From Streptomyces sp. ADI96-02 (GTDB taxonomy: Bacteria; Actinomycetota; Actinomycetes; Streptomycetales; Streptomycetaceae), in contig NZ_ML123034.1 in the NCBI RefSeq assembly GCF_003846185.1, positions 2,911,821-2,955,445 on the forward strand: a stretch of 43,625 nt of DNA. Direction: 5' to 3'. The translations under genes were made by a program, and so were the position numbers. Below the pieces are notes generated by a model. It was not told the origin of the DNA. It saw only the letters and a list, made by a program, of their open reading frames with translations, and did no database searches. Of this stretch, positions 33,824 to 41,951 are shown in pieces; position 1 is the first letter of the stretch, and each line of letters begins with the position of its first letter.

Positions 33824-34713
33824 CGGGCGGCCAGCAGACTGCCGGCCAGGCCCATGATCACGGGTGCCACTCCGACCGCCAGGAAGGCCGGGAGGAAGCA
33901 GAGCCCGACCGGTGCGGTGATCAGCACCCCGGCCCGTTGAGCACGCGCGACAGCAGCGGCGGCGCGCTCGGCACGTATGGCTTCGCCCAGCCTGGACACC
34001 GGCTCGGCTGCCGGGGCCCCCGTCGCCCCGGCCCGGTAGAGGCAACGGGCCAGCGGTCCGGCCCCCGCCGTCTCGCCGAACCCGCCCCACGCTTCCGCCG
34101 GATCGCCGCCGAGCCGGATCTCGGCCGCCGTACCGGCGAGCCGTTCGCCGACCGGCCCGCCCACGGACTCGCCCACCGCCTCCGCGGCCTCACGCGGCCC
34201 GGCGCCGACGGTCACACACGCCGCCAGGAGATCAGCGACCAGGGGCAGTTGTCCGGCGATCACGGCCCGTTCCGCGCGGGCCTCACGCGTGCTCCCTCGC
34301 GCCCGGGACGCCTGCCTGCGCCATGTCCCGTACGCCGCAGCCGCACCGACCGCGCAGCCCAGCAGGTCGCCGACCAGCATCCAGCCGGCCAGCCCGGCCC
34401 CCGCCGGAGCCGCCCACCGCACCACCCCGGTCAGGCCTCTCCGGCTTTCTCCACCGCCCTGCCGCCGCGTGGTGACGGGCGTGTCCGAAGAAGAGGCCGT
34501 GGGCGGGGCAGACCCGCCGCGTATCGTCCTCGTCGCCCAGGCCCACCACCCCTGCCGTGCGTTCGGGTCTGTTGCCAGGAGCAGCGTTCCCCGCCCGCGT
34601 ACCGCTCGGTTCCTTCGGGCCGCGGCGTAGACGAGAGTCAGTTGCACCACGGCGGCCGACACCGCCGCCAGCACCCCCAGACTGTGGATCGCCTCTCCGG
34701 TCGCCGCACTCAT
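33820..34713 (-). CDS. Tad type II/IV secretion inner-membrane protein (TadC-like)
   Basis: 297 residues of the T2SSF/GspF fold. The N-terminal membrane helix is LGVLAAVSAAVVQLTLVYAA, followed by a Ser/Thr/Gln-rich cytoplasmic linker (about 50-95), two helices around 100-135, and the conserved cytoplasmic core (PLVADLLAACVTVGAGPREA ... GGDPAEAWGGFGE). Two C-terminal helices end GVLITAPVGLCFLPAFLAVG. With TadB it forms the platform for the TadA ATPase. Start ATG 34713 lies 8 nt past the tadB stop, so the two are in one operon. Confidence 0.9.
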   Translation of the reverse strand: MSAATGEAIHSLGVLAAVSAAVVQLTLVYAAARRNRAVRGRGTLLLATDPNARQGWWAWATRTIRGGSAPPTASSSDTPVTTRRQGGGESRRGLTGVVRWAAPAGAGLAGWMLVGDLLGCAVGAAAAYGTWRRQASRARGSTREARAERAVIAGQLPLVADLLAACVTVGAGPREAAEAVGESVGGPVGERLAGTAAEIRLGGDPAEAWGGFGETAGAGPLARCLYRAGATGAPAAEPVSRLGEAIRAERAAAAVARAQRAGVLITAPVGLCFLPAFLAVGVAPVIMGLAGSLLAAR

Positions 34714-34721
34714 GAGCCCGC

Positions 34722-35669
34722 TCACGGCGCTTCTCCGGCGCGCACGATCCGGCAGGCCCAGTACAGCCCGGCCGCCTCCAGCATGCCTCCGACCGTCAGG
34801 CAGACGAGCCCGCCGGGCGTGTGCAGCAGAACACGCAGCGGATCGGCTCCGAGCGCCGCTCCCAGGCCCAGGCCGGCCACGGGCAGCAGCGCCAGGACCA
34901 CCACCGTCGACCAGGCCCCCGCCAGTTGGGCACGCAGCTCGTCCCGTCTGCGCCGTTCCGCGCGTAACGCCGTATCGAGGCGGTCCAGACCGGATGCCAG
35001 TCCGGCTCCGCCGTCCACGGCTACACGCCAGCACGCGGCCATACCCGCCAGTCCACCGAGGCCGGTCCTCTCCGACGCCTGCCGCAGTGCCGCGGGCACA
35101 TCGCCACCGAACCGCGCGGCAGCCAGCACCGCGGCCTCCGCGTCACCCAGCCATCCACCCTGCGAGCTCGTCCTGCCTGCACCCTCCCGCGCCGGGCGGT
35201 CCCCTGCCTCCGCCGAGCCGACATCCAGCGCGGTCAGCAGCGCCTGCCCCGGTTCCCGTCCTGCCCGCAGCTCCCCGACCATCGCGCCGCACAGCGCTGT
35301 CACCGCATCGGCCCCCCGCTCCCGCTCCCGCCGCTGATCCCGCCTTCGCAGCCACCTCCGTACCAGCGGTACAGCAACCGCGCCGACGATCAGCGGCAGT
35401 ACCGAAGCCCCCAGGAGCGCGAGCAACACGGCGACAGGTACGCACCACCACTCGCGCCGCGCTCCGGCCCATTCCCGAGTGGCGTCACGTGCCTTGAGCA
35501 GAACGGGCCACGGTCGCCGCGGGAGCCGCTGGTCCAGCTCCGCGGCTCCATGCGCGAACAGCAGCCGCGCACGGCGCGCCCCCGGCTCCCGCATCACCAC
35601 CAGCCACGCGGCAGCTCCCGCGCAGAGAGCCGCGGCGTGCGCCTCATAGGCCCAGGAAACCCCCGTCAC
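34722..35669 (-). CDS. Tad type II/IV secretion inner-membrane protein (TadB-like)
   Basis: 315 residues, the second T2SSF-domain platform protein. It has an N-terminal helix AAALCAGAAAWLVVM, a helix pair at about 76-105 (VPVAVLLALLGASVLPLIVG), the conserved core GADAVTALCGAMVGELRAGREPG with GGDVPAALRQAS and AACWRVAVDGGAGLA, and C-terminal helices VVVLALLPVAGLGLGAALGA and LVCLTVGGMLEAAGLYWAC. The start is GTG 35669, coupled to the tadA stop by a GTGA overlap. Much longer upstream frames are not credible. Confidence 0.9.
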   Translation of the reverse strand: MTGVSWAYEAHAAALCAGAAAWLVVMREPGARRARLLFAHGAAELDQRLPRRPWPVLLKARDATREWAGARREWWCVPVAVLLALLGASVLPLIVGAVAVPLVRRWLRRRDQRRERERGADAVTALCGAMVGELRAGREPGQALLTALDVGSAEAGDRPAREGAGRTSSQGGWLGDAEAAVLAAARFGGDVPAALRQASERTGLGGLAGMAACWRVAVDGGAGLASGLDRLDTALRAERRRRDELRAQLAGAWSTVVVLALLPVAGLGLGAALGADPLRVLLHTPGGLVCLTVGGMLEAAGLYWACRIVRAGEAP

Positions 35670-36814
35670 AGCACACCTTCGATCAGGGACGCCAACCGCT
35701 CCCAGCCGCGCTCGGGAACGAATCCGTCGGCTCCCCAGCTCAGAGCGGGCACGGTCACGACCAGGCCGGCCGTGTCCCTCCCCAGGACGTGCACCTCGGC
35801 GATCCGCCGTCGGCCGACCCGGTCCCGTGCGAGATGCACGACCACCGAGAGTGCGGCGGCCAACTGGCTGTGCAGGGCGGACCGGTCCAGTCCGGCCGCT
35901 GTTCCCAGCGCCTCCAGCCGCGCGGGGACGTGTCCCGCCGCATTGGCGTGGAGAGTGCCGCAGCCTCCTTCGTGTCCCGTGTTCAGGGCGGCGAGCAACT
36001 CGGTCACCTCGGAGCCTCGGACCTCTCCGACCACCAGCCGGTCGGGCCGCATCCGCAGGGCCTGACGGACCAGATCCCGCAGCGTCACCAGACCCGCTCC
36101 CTCCTGGTTGGCGGGGCGGGATTCCAGGCGCACCACGTGAGGGTGATCGGGCCGCAGTTCGGCGGAGTCCTCGGCGAGCACGATCCGCTCGTCCGCGCCC
36201 ACCGCGCCGAGCAGGCTGGCCAGGAGTGTCGTCTTGCCCGCCCCCGTGCCCCCGCTGATCAGATAGGAGAGCCGGGCCTCCACGAGCGCGCGCAGGATCC
36301 GGTCGCCGCCCGGGGGGACCGTCCCCGCCTCCACCAGCTCGGTCAGGGAGAAGGCTCGTGGCCGGACCACTCTCAAGGAGAGGCAGGTCGAGTCGACGGA
36401 CACGGGCGGCAGTACGGCGTGCATCCGCGTCCCGTCCGGCAGGCGCGCGTCCACCCACGGCCGGGCATCGTCCAGCCGTCGACCGGCCACGGCGGCGAGC
36501 CGTTGGGCCAGCCGTCGTACGGCGGCGGCGTCCGGGAAGGTGATCCCGGTCAGCTGGAGTCCTCCGCCACGGTCCACCCACACCCGGTCGGGCGAGGAGA
36601 CCAGCACGTCCGTCACCGCGGGGTCAGCGAGCAACGGCTCCAGCACGCCCGTTCCCACCAGTTCACCCCGCAGCTCGGCCGCCGCACCGAGCACTTCGGC
36701 ATCCCCCAGCAGCTTTCCCTGGGCACGCAGCGCGGCGGCGACCCCGGCCGGTGTGGGAGCGGCGCCGCTGCGCGCCAGCCGCTGGCGTACCGCGTCGAGC
36801 AGCGCGTCGGTCAT
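35666..36814 (-). CDS. Tad secretion ATPase (TadA/CpaF-like)
   Basis: A 382-residue hexameric ATPase that powers pilin assembly. Visible parts are an N-terminal domain with DPAVTDVLVSSPDRVWVDRG, Walker A ISGGTGAGKTTLLASLL, an Asp box region ERIVLAEDSAELR, Walker B DRLVVGEVRGSEV, and the His box NTGHEGGCGTLHANAAGHVPAR. All ATPase motifs look intact. ATG 36814 overlaps the stop of the upstream ssd-like gene as ATGA. It is followed by tadB with a GTGA overlap. Confidence 0.95.
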   Translation of the reverse strand: MTDALLDAVRQRLARSGAAPTPAGVAAALRAQGKLLGDAEVLGAAAELRGELVGTGVLEPLLADPAVTDVLVSSPDRVWVDRGGGLQLTGITFPDAAAVRRLAQRLAAVAGRRLDDARPWVDARLPDGTRMHAVLPPVSVDSTCLSLRVVRPRAFSLTELVEAGTVPPGGDRILRALVEARLSYLISGGTGAGKTTLLASLLGAVGADERIVLAEDSAELRPDHPHVVRLESRPANQEGAGLVTLRDLVRQALRMRPDRLVVGEVRGSEVTELLAALNTGHEGGCGTLHANAAGHVPARLEALGTAAGLDRSALHSQLAAALSVVVHLARDRVGRRRIAEVHVLGRDTAGLVVTVPALSWGADGFVPERGWERLASLIEGVL

Positions 36815-37947
36815 GGCGTTCCTCCGCTGTACGGAGCCGCCGCGACGCCCGCGTCCCGTGCGGCGACCGCCTGCTCCCAGAACGCCTCGCAGAAACGGGC
36901 CAGTGGGTCACGGGCGCTGCCGCCGGGCGGCACACCGTTGTCCTGGGCGGCCAGGAGTCCATGTTCCAGGGGTAGTTCGCCGACAAGAGGCAGGCCGACG
37001 GCCCGGGCCACCCAGCGTTCGTCGAGGCCTGCGGCATAAGGCCCGCGGGCCACCACCCGCAGGTCCTTCAGGACCATGCCCACGGTGGATGCCACACGCT
37101 TGGCCGCCGCGACGGCCCTCAGCTCTCCCGGGACCACGAGCAGGCCGGCATCGAGCTGGGCGAGAGCCTCCGCGACGCCGTCGTCCACCCGGCGTGGCAG
37201 GTCCACGACCACCACCCCGCCGAGTCTGCGGGCGGCGGCCAGCACCGCCTGCATCGCCTGCGGCGGGATGACCACCTCGTCGTCGCGCCCCCAGCTCAGC
37301 ACCCGCAGTCCATGCAGGGCGGGCAGCGAGTCCTCGAGAGCGCCTCCGCCGAGGCGGCCCTTCGAATGGGCGAAATCCGGCCATCGCATGCCCTCGGTGC
37401 GCTCGCCTCCGAGCAGGACGTCGATACCTCCGCCCAGCGGATCGCCGTCGATCAGCATCGTCCGCCGACCGGACCTCGCCGCGCTCACGGCGAGCGCACA
37501 GGCCAGCGTGGACGCACCTGCGCCACCTCGGCCGCCGATCACTCCGACGGTGAGTGCGGGCCGGCCCACCCCCTCGGCCGCGTTGGCGATCTGGTCGACG
37601 AGCCAGTTCTCCGAGTCGGGCAGCCGCAGCACGTATTCGGCCCCGATCTCCACCGCGCGCCGCCAGACCTCCGGGTCGTCCTGGTCCCGCCCGACCAGCA
37701 TGACTCCGCGCCTGCGACTCACCCCGCGGCACCGCACCGCCGCATCGTCGCCCACGAGGACCATCGGCGCCTGCTCCCAGCCGCCCCGCGGCCCCGGTGG
37801 GCCGTGATGCACTTGCGGTTCCGCTCCGGCAGCCGCGCACAGCCGCAGCAGGTCGTCCAGCAGTTCCACGTCCTCCGTCACGATCAGCGGTCCGCCGCGT
37901 CGGCCTTCGCCGACCGCCGGCCCTTCTCGTACCAGGGATCCCGTCAC
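36811..37947 (-). CDS. Septum-site-determining-like / CpaE-TadZ-like MinD-family protein
   Basis: 378 residues. An N-terminal receiver-like domain (about 20-120, PLIVTEDVELLDDLLRLCAA) precedes a MinD/ParA-type domain with GVIGGRGGAGAST, DGDPLGGGIDVLLGGE and VVVDLPRRVDD. The deviant Walker A has Arg and Ala in place of both lysines, a feature known for CpaE/TadZ and the mycobacterial Ssd (Rv3660c) group, so ATP hydrolysis is doubtful. TadZ/CpaE proteins localise the Tad apparatus, and Rv3660c has been linked to septum regulation. Start GTG 37947 has GGAG 5 nt upstream. It is the first gene of the Tad operon. Confidence 0.9.
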   Translation of the reverse strand: MTGSLVREGPAVGEGRRGGPLIVTEDVELLDDLLRLCAAAGAEPQVHHGPPGPRGGWEQAPMVLVGDDAAVRCRGVSRRRGVMLVGRDQDDPEVWRRAVEIGAEYVLRLPDSENWLVDQIANAAEGVGRPALTVGVIGGRGGAGASTLACALAVSAARSGRRTMLIDGDPLGGGIDVLLGGERTEGMRWPDFAHSKGRLGGGALEDSLPALHGLRVLSWGRDDEVVIPPQAMQAVLAAARRLGGVVVVDLPRRVDDGVAEALAQLDAGLLVVPGELRAVAAAKRVASTVGMVLKDLRVVARGPYAAGLDERWVARAVGLPLVGELPLEHGLLAAQDNGVPPGGSARDPLARFCEAFWEQAVAARDAGVAAAPYSGGTP

Positions 37948-38280
37948 GATCTCCGCCCCTTCTCACTGCCCCTTCAGTGCGGTTCGCGGCGATCTCGGCG
38001 CGTTTCCGAGATGCGCGATTCCGGCACCCACGGACTTCGTGGGCGGAATCAACGTGCAACACCTCGGAAAAAGATGTGGATCTTGGTGGAAAACTGTGGA
38101 CAACTTCCCGGCTGTGAATATCTCCGTAACCCGAACCAGCGACTTCCGGAGAGCGTCTGTCGCACTACAGACTGTGACCAGACACGGCGCGCATCAACCG
38201 TTCGCACAAGTCGGCCCCGAGCGGGCCGGAAGGGAGGAAAGCCTGGGACTCCGGGACGAAAACGCGTCCGGACATGCGAC
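37948..38280. other. Divergent promoter region with DnaA-box-like sites
   Basis: Part of the 500-bp gap between the Tad operon and the HAD gene. It contains TGTGGACAA at 38095-38103 (reverse complement TTGTCCACA, a perfect DnaA box) and a near-match TGTGGATCT at 38075-38083. A further near-match (TGTGGAAAA, 38459-38467) lies inside the HAD gene start. No gene is supported. Confidence 0.45.
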
Positions 38281-38309
38281 GACCCCCGCCGGGGGGGAGA
38301 GCGGGGGTC
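38281..38309. terminator. Hairpin upstream of the HAD gene
   Basis: GACCCCCGC (38281-38289) pairs with GCGGGGGTC (38301-38309). A second stem, CGACTC/GAGTCG (38321-38326/38337-38342) around a G-run, follows directly. The two lie about 100-140 nt before the HAD start; they look like a terminator or attenuator pair. Confidence 0.55.
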
Positions 38310-38447
38310 GTCCCCACGGCCGACTCGGGGGGGGAGGAGTCGGGCCGGGTTAGCACGGTCGCGAACGATCCGTGACTTCCATGGTGTACCCGAGGGCCTT
38401 CTCAGGCAAACCCACGCGCCGGAGTTTACGCCGAATGGTGGGCCCCT

Positions 38448-39293
38448 ATGCTCAGCGTTGTGGAAAACTGCTTCTCGCCGCGCACAGCAGCCTTCTTTGA
38501 CCTGGACAAGACGGTCATTGCGAAGTCTTCGACTCTGACCTTCAGCAAGTCCTTCTACCAAGGCGGACTGATCAACCGCCGCGCCGTACTGCGCACCGCG
38601 TACGCACAGTTCGTGTTCCTGGCCGGGGGCGCCGATCACGACCAGATGGAGCGGATGCGTGAATATCTCTCCGCCCTCTGCAAGGGGTGGAACGTACAGC
38701 AGGTCAAGGAGATCGTCGCCGAGACCCTGCACGACCTGATCGACCCGATCATCTACGACGAGGCGGCCACCCTCATCGAAGAACATCACACGGCAGGACG
38801 CGACGTGGTCATCGTGTCGACCTCGGGCGCAGAGGTCGTCGAACCGATCGGCGAACTGCTCGGCGCCGACCGAGTGGTCGCCACGCGCATGGTCGTCGGC
38901 GACGACGGCTGCTTCACGGGCGAGGTCGAGTACTACGCCTACGGACCGACCAAGGCCGAGGCGGTGAAGGCGCTCGCAGTGTCGGAGGGATACGACCTCT
39001 CACGCTGCTACGCCTACAGCGACTCGGTGACCGACGTACCGATGCTGGAGTCGGTCGGCCACCCGCACGCGGTCAACCCGGACCGCGCGCTCCGCCGCGA
39101 AGCGACCCTTCGCGAGTGGCCGATTCTCGTCTTCAATCGTCCGGTCCGACTGAAGCAGCGGCTTCCTGCCTTCTCGATGCCGCCCCGGCCGGCACTGGTG
39201 GCCGCCGCGGCGGTCGGAGCGGCAGCCGTCACCGCGGGGCTGGTCTGGTACGCCAGCCGACGCCGTCTCACCGGCGCGACAGCATCGGCCTGA
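38448..39293 (+). CDS. HAD-superfamily IB hydrolase with C-terminal membrane anchor
   Basis: 281 residues, a SerB-like phosphatase. Motif I is FFDLDKTVIA (both catalytic aspartates), motif II is VSTSGAE, and motif III/IV is CYAYSDSVTDVPMLESVG with a helical cap between. The C-terminus carries a single helix (PALVAAAAVGAAAVTAGLVW) followed by ASRRR, so the enzyme is probably tethered to the inner face of the membrane. The mycobacterial Rv3661 is the corresponding gene next to its Tad-like locus. Substrate unknown; phosphoserine-like or lipid phosphate are both possible. ATG 38448 is used, and no strong ribosome-binding site is visible. Confidence 0.92.
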   Translation: MLSVVENCFSPRTAAFFDLDKTVIAKSSTLTFSKSFYQGGLINRRAVLRTAYAQFVFLAGGADHDQMERMREYLSALCKGWNVQQVKEIVAETLHDLIDPIIYDEAATLIEEHHTAGRDVVIVSTSGAEVVEPIGELLGADRVVATRMVVGDDGCFTGEVEYYAYGPTKAEAVKALAVSEGYDLSRCYAYSDSVTDVPMLESVGHPHAVNPDRALRREATLREWPILVFNRPVRLKQRLPAFSMPPRPALVAAAAVGAAAVTAGLVWYASRRRLTGATASA

Positions 39294-39687
39294 GCAGTGC
39301 TCAGCGATCACGCCCGGCGATCGAACGCGGCGACTGGGGTGCCCAAGCCCGGCGGCCGGGCGGCCCGGCCGAGGGCAAGCGGGTGCCCGGGCGGGCGGAC
39401 CCATCGCCGCCCGATTCGCACCTAATTGAACATAAAAGTAAAGAAGTTGGGTGAGGGCTTTCCCTTCTCCCGACCCTGGAGTACAAAGGAGTCAACGGCC
39501 CGCGAGACCAAGGACATCCGCGAGGATGACCTGTAACGCATGGACGGCCCCACGGACCGAGCACGGAAGCCGAGTACCCACGCGACGTCGACCCGTCGAT
39601 TACGGGCCAGCCGCACCAGGTGACGGGCAAAGCTCCCGACCTGATGGGCACATCACGAGGACGCTTGGTAACTGGGCGGACGTGCCA
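39294..39687. other. Gap between convergent HAD and Fic-like genes
   Basis: The gap is 515 bp in all and no gene is supported. An AT-rich patch at about 39420-39455 stands out against the surrounding GC-rich sequence. Confidence 0.4.
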
Positions 39688-39716
39688 GCGGCGGTACCGC
39701 ACTCCGGTACCGCCGC
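39688..39716 (-). terminator. Terminator of the Fic-like gene
   Basis: GCGGCGGTACC, loop GCACTCC, GGTACCGCCGC: a perfect 11-bp stem about 95 nt downstream of the stop at 39809. Confidence 0.7.
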
Positions 39717-39808
39717 AACCTCTTCCCCTTGCCACCACCCCGCGCGCCGTCCGCACACGGCGGACAACGCCCGTAAACGGTTGACGGCGAACGCCCAGGT
39801 CGCGACGG

Positions 39809-40633
39809 TCAGGCCGCGCCCCGCTGCAGCGCCTCGCACACCGCGGTCGACTCGCGCACACCCAGCTCGACCGAACGTCCACAATGCGCGATCCAGGCGG
39901 CCACGCCCTCCGGCGTGCCCGCCGTGTACCCCTCGAAGGCCGCCACATAGCCGGCTCGCCCCTGCTCCGCATGGCCCACCTCGGCCGGACAGATGGACTT
40001 GGGGTCCAGGCCGCTGCCGATCAGCACGATGCGCTCCGCGGTCCGAGCCACCAGCCCGTTGTGCGAGCCGAAGGGGCGCAGCGCCAGCAGTTCACCGTGC
40101 ACGACGGCTGCCGCGACCAGGGCAGGCGCGGCACTGCCGGCGATGATCAGCTGCGACAGCCCCTCCAGCCGTCCGGCAAGCTCTTCGGCACCGGGCAGCG
40201 GGGCCTCGATGAGCGGTTCGTCTACGGACTCACCGAACAGGCGGGGACGACCGACGGAGTCGTCGGGGGCCGCCCCTCCCGCCGCGACGAGGTGCAGTCG
40301 GGCCAGTACCCGCAGCGGCGACTGGCGCCAGATGGAGAGCAGTTGACCGGCTTCCGCGGTCAGCCGCAGCGCCGCGCCGACGGTACGCGCGTCACCGTCG
40401 CCGCTGAAGTCGGTCCGTCGGCGCACCTCCTCCAGATTCCAGTCGGCGCCCGCGAGGGCCGCCGAACCCCGGGCCCCCCGCAGCGCCGCTTCGGCGGTGA
40501 CCTCGTTGCTTCGGCGGCGCATGACTCGGTGGCCGTAGACCCGGTCGACGGCCTTGCGTACGGAGTCCACGGCCTCGGGCACCCCGGGCAGGGCGCCGAG
40601 CGTGGCGAGCGGGTCTGAGGCAGTCGTACTCAT
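39809..40633 (-). CDS. Fic/DOC-fold protein with degenerate active site
   Basis: 274 residues, all-alpha. Residues about 57-71 (GSAALAGADWNLEEV) match the N-terminal segment of Fic proteins that normally carries the SxxxEG inhibitory motif. Residues 186-197 (RPFGSHNGLVAR) occupy the place of the HPFx[DE]GNGRxxR catalytic motif. The catalytic histidine is Arg186, the acidic metal ligand is Ser190, the following Gly is His191, and the first Arg is Leu194, so AMP transfer is not expected. Some databases call such proteins oxidoreductases; the sequence gives no support for that. No Shine-Dalgarno precedes ATG 40633. A TAGCCT 8 nt upstream would fit a -10 element for leaderless transcription. Divergent from the ParA-like gene. 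Confidence 0.82.
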   Translation of the reverse strand: MSTTASDPLATLGALPGVPEAVDSVRKAVDRVYGHRVMRRRSNEVTAEAALRGARGSAALAGADWNLEEVRRRTDFSGDGDARTVGAALRLTAEAGQLLSIWRQSPLRVLARLHLVAAGGAAPDDSVGRPRLFGESVDEPLIEAPLPGAEELAGRLEGLSQLIIAGSAAPALVAAAVVHGELLALRPFGSHNGLVARTAERIVLIGSGLDPKSICPAEVGHAEQGRAGYVAAFEGYTAGTPEGVAAWIAHCGRSVELGVRESTAVCEALQRGAA

Positions 40634-40735
40634 AAGTAAGGAGGCTACGCGCCCCCCGTACGCGGACCACCCTCACGTGGCCTTCTTCACCGACATCGAC
40701 AGCGCATTGCGTGCGAGCGACTACCCTAGGTGAAC

Positions 40736-41725
40736 ATGAAGATCGCTTTCGTCGGGAAGGGCGGCAGCGGAAAGACCACGCTGTCCTCGCTCTTCATCCG
40801 CCATCTCGCCGCCAATGAAGCCCATGTCGTCGCCGTGGACGCCGACATCAACCAGCACCTGGGGGCCGCCCTCGGCCTCGACGAGGCCGAGGCAGCCGCC
40901 CTTCCGGCCATGGGTGCGCACCTCCCGCTCATCAAGGACTACCTGCGTGGCACGAACCCGCGCATCGCGTCCTCCGACACGATGATCAAGACGACGCCGC
41001 CCGGTGAGGGATCCCGCCTGCTGCGGGTCCGTGAGGACAACCCCATCTTCGACGCCTGCGCGCGTACGGTGCGGCTCGACGACGGGGACATCCGGTTGAT
41101 GGCCACCGGACCGTTCACGGAGTCCGACCTGGGCGTCGCCTGCTACCACTCGAAGGTGGGAGCCGTCGAGCTCTGCCTCAACCACCTCGTCGACGGCCCG
41201 GACGAGTACGTCGTGGTCGACATGACGGCGGGGTCGGACTCGTTCGCCTCCGGGATGTTCACGCGCTTCGACATGACCTTCCTGGTGGCCGAGCCGACCC
41301 GTAAGGGGGTGTCGGTGTACCGCCAGTACAAGGAGTACGCACGGGACTTCGGCGTCGCGCTGAAGGTCGTCGGCAACAAGGTGCAGGGGCCGGACGATCT
41401 GGGGTTCCTGCGCTCGGAGGTCGGCGACGACCTGCTGACCGGCTTCGGCCACTCCGAGTGGGTCCGGTCGATGGAGAAGGGCCGGTCGTCCCGGTTCGAG
41501 CTGTTGGAGGCGGACAACCGGATGGCCTTGCAGGCGCTGCAGGACGCCGCCGAGGACTCGTACGAGCTGCGCGACTGGGATCGTTACACGCGGCAGATGG
41601 TGCACTTCCACCTGAAGAACGCGGAGAGCTGGGGGAACGAGAAGACAGGCGCCGACCTGGCCGCCCAGGTCGACCCCTCCTTCGTGCTGGACGAACGTCA
41701 CGCGGGCGCGGCCTCACCCGCCTGA
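40736..41725 (+). CDS. ParA/MinD/CooC-like ATPase
   Basis: 329 residues, a SIMIBI-class P-loop ATPase. The start MKIAFVGKGGSGKTTLSS has a complete deviant Walker A with both lysines. Switch I is VVAVDADINQHLGAALG and the Walker B-like part is EYVVVDMTAGSDSFASGM. It is closest in layout to CooC-type ATPases (iron-nickel enzyme maturation) rather than chromosome ParA, and there is no partner ParB or carbon-monoxide dehydrogenase here. ATG 40736 follows AGGTGAAC; an in-frame GTG at 40730 is less likely. It is divergent from the Fic-like gene and close to the Tad locus, but its partner is unknown. Confidence 0.9.
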   Translation: MKIAFVGKGGSGKTTLSSLFIRHLAANEAHVVAVDADINQHLGAALGLDEAEAAALPAMGAHLPLIKDYLRGTNPRIASSDTMIKTTPPGEGSRLLRVREDNPIFDACARTVRLDDGDIRLMATGPFTESDLGVACYHSKVGAVELCLNHLVDGPDEYVVVDMTAGSDSFASGMFTRFDMTFLVAEPTRKGVSVYRQYKEYARDFGVALKVVGNKVQGPDDLGFLRSEVGDDLLTGFGHSEWVRSMEKGRSSRFELLEADNRMALQALQDAAEDSYELRDWDRYTRQMVHFHLKNAESWGNEKTGADLAAQVDPSFVLDERHAGAASPA

Positions 41726-41831
41726 CGGCTGGCGCACGGCGCGCACGGCCCGCGACCTCGTACCGCACGGCGCTGCGGGCCGGGCGGCCCGAGCGCGCGA
41801 CGGGCGCGTGATCGACGCATGGAGCGTGGGC

Positions 41832-41862
41832 GATCGGCCTGGCCAACCCGGCCAGGCCGATC
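41832..41862. terminator. Bidirectional terminator
   Basis: GATCGGCCTGGCC, loop AACCC, GGCCAGGCCGATC: a perfect 13-bp stem between the convergent ParA-like and deacetylase genes. Confidence 0.85.
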
Positions 41863-41872
41863 ACAGCGGGCT

Positions 41873-41929
41873 CATCGGTCACGGGCCGATGCCGGCGATC
41901 CCGCATCGGTCACGGGCCGATCCCGGCGA
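41873..41929. repeat. Two-copy tandem repeat, period 31
   Basis: CATCGGTCACGGGCCGAT followed by GCCGGCGA at 41873-41898, repeated at 41904-41929 with a single difference (G to C). It lies just outside the 3' end of the deacetylase gene. Confidence 0.85.
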
Positions 41930-41951
41930 CGCCCACGCCGGTCGATGCGGA

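Noticed and set aside
39422..39616. 64-codon minus-strand frame in the HAD/Fic gap
   Set aside because: No ribosome-binding site or known family; spans an AT-rich patch and is probably non-coding.
40736..41725. Chromosome-partitioning parA
   Set aside because: Genuine P-loop ATPase, but there is no parB or parS-like site nearby and the layout is nearer to CooC-type ATPases, so the specific name was withheld.
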